Of a stretch of DNA of 14,812 nucleotides, positions 14,195 to 14,812 are shown in pieces. The translations under genes and the position numbers were made by a program. This stretch comes from an uncultured Clostridia bacterium (GTDB taxonomy: Bacteria > Bacillota > Clostridia > UMGS1810), in NCBI GenBank assembly GCA_905210855.1, contig CAJLYL010000036.1, forward strand, positions 1 through 14,812. The letters run 5' to 3'. The notes under the pieces were generated by a model. It was not told the origin of the DNA and ran no database searches. It saw nothing but the letters and a program-made list of their open reading frames with translations. Position 1 is the stretch's first letter. The number at the start of each line of letters is the position of its first letter.

Positions 14195-14270
14195 TGGCTC
14201 CCCCTGTTGGACTTGAACCAACGACAACGCGGTTAACAGCCGCGTGCTCTACCAACTGAGCTAAGGAGGA
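14195..14270 (-). tRNA. tRNA-Asn (anticodon GTT)
   Basis: A full 76-base cloverleaf. The acceptor stem TCCTCCT pairs with AGGGGGA (one G-U), followed by discriminator G and an encoded CCA. The D-arm holds AGCTCAGTTGGTAGAGC, the anticodon loop CTGTTAA carries GTT, and the T-arm has GGTTCAAGTCC. It is the last gene of the rRNA operon, eight bases after 5S. Confidence 0.97.
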
Positions 14271-14278
14271 ATATTGAC

Positions 14279-14395
14279 CTTAGCAGCGACCTACTTTCCC
14301 GGGCAGTTACCCGCCAAGTATCATCGGCACTGCGGAGCTTAACTTCTGTGTTCGGTATGGGTACAGGTGTGCCCTCCGCGTCATTGCCACTAAGT
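14279..14395 (-). rRNA. 5S ribosomal RNA
   Basis: About 117 bases on the minus strand. The ends CTTAG and CTAAG pair. The conserved CCATACCGAACACAGAAGTT and AAGCTCC segments, then GGGTAACTGCCCGGGAAAGT, are typical of bacterial 5S rRNA. The exact ends are estimated from pairing. Confidence 0.95.
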
Positions 14396-14482
14396 TTGAC
14401 TTCTGAATACTTCAATATACATTCTCTCTATCTTTCCTACTCTGCGCTTGCCTATCTTCTTCATTAACTCTTTCCTTCTTTT

Positions 14483-14812
<330 letters not shown>

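Overview
The window looks like part of a chromosome from an uncultured, probably gut-associated member of the Clostridia (Firmicutes), perhaps near Oscillospirales. Reasons are strong AGGAGG-type ribosome binding sites, sigma-A promoters, a RhaTPQS-like sugar importer, an AgrC-like GHKL kinase with a LytTR regulator, and many short palindromic repeats between genes. The species cannot be fixed from the sequence.

Left part (1-4135, + strand): a sugar ABC importer operon (truncated ATPase, two permeases, lipoprotein binding protein) ending at a clear terminator. It resembles the rhamnose-type RhaT/P/Q/S system. Next is a decayed GH36-like glycosidase (about 4310-4968) with a lost N-terminus, a one-base frameshift and an internal deletion. 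These may be remains of a larger sugar-use locus.

Between it and the ATP synthase genes (4975-5330) is the most interesting item: a compact module with the layout of a type I toxin-antitoxin system. A 24-residue membrane-peptide gene lies on the minus strand with a strong ribosome binding site and its own promoter. A convergent promoter on the plus strand drives a short RNA of about 84 nt, with its own terminator, that overlaps the 3' end of the peptide mRNA.

Middle part (5330-10770, minus strand): the F1 ATP synthase operon in the order atpF, atpH-atpA fusion, atpG, atpD, atpC, with a 16-bp-stem terminator. Delta and alpha are one open reading frame. The F0 genes atpB (a) and atpE (c), usually directly upstream of atpF, are not in the window. 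A palindromic repeat sits between atpG and atpD.

Region 10771-11414 has no credible gene. It holds several palindromic repeats, including an inverted pair of 29-nt units and a hairpin with 21-bp arms. Then, on the minus strand from its own promoter (13379-13407), come a LytTR regulator and a GHKL sensor kinase overlapping by ATGA. The regulator has no receiver domain and carries a foreign-looking N-terminus that is frameshifted at an A-AAT-TTT heptamer. Upstream lies a SAM methyltransferase pseudogene with one in-frame stop.

Right end (14033-14812): a hairpin repeat array, a strong terminator, then on the minus strand tRNA-Asn(GTT), 5S rRNA and the 3' part of 23S rRNA. This is the distal end of an rRNA operon read leftwards.
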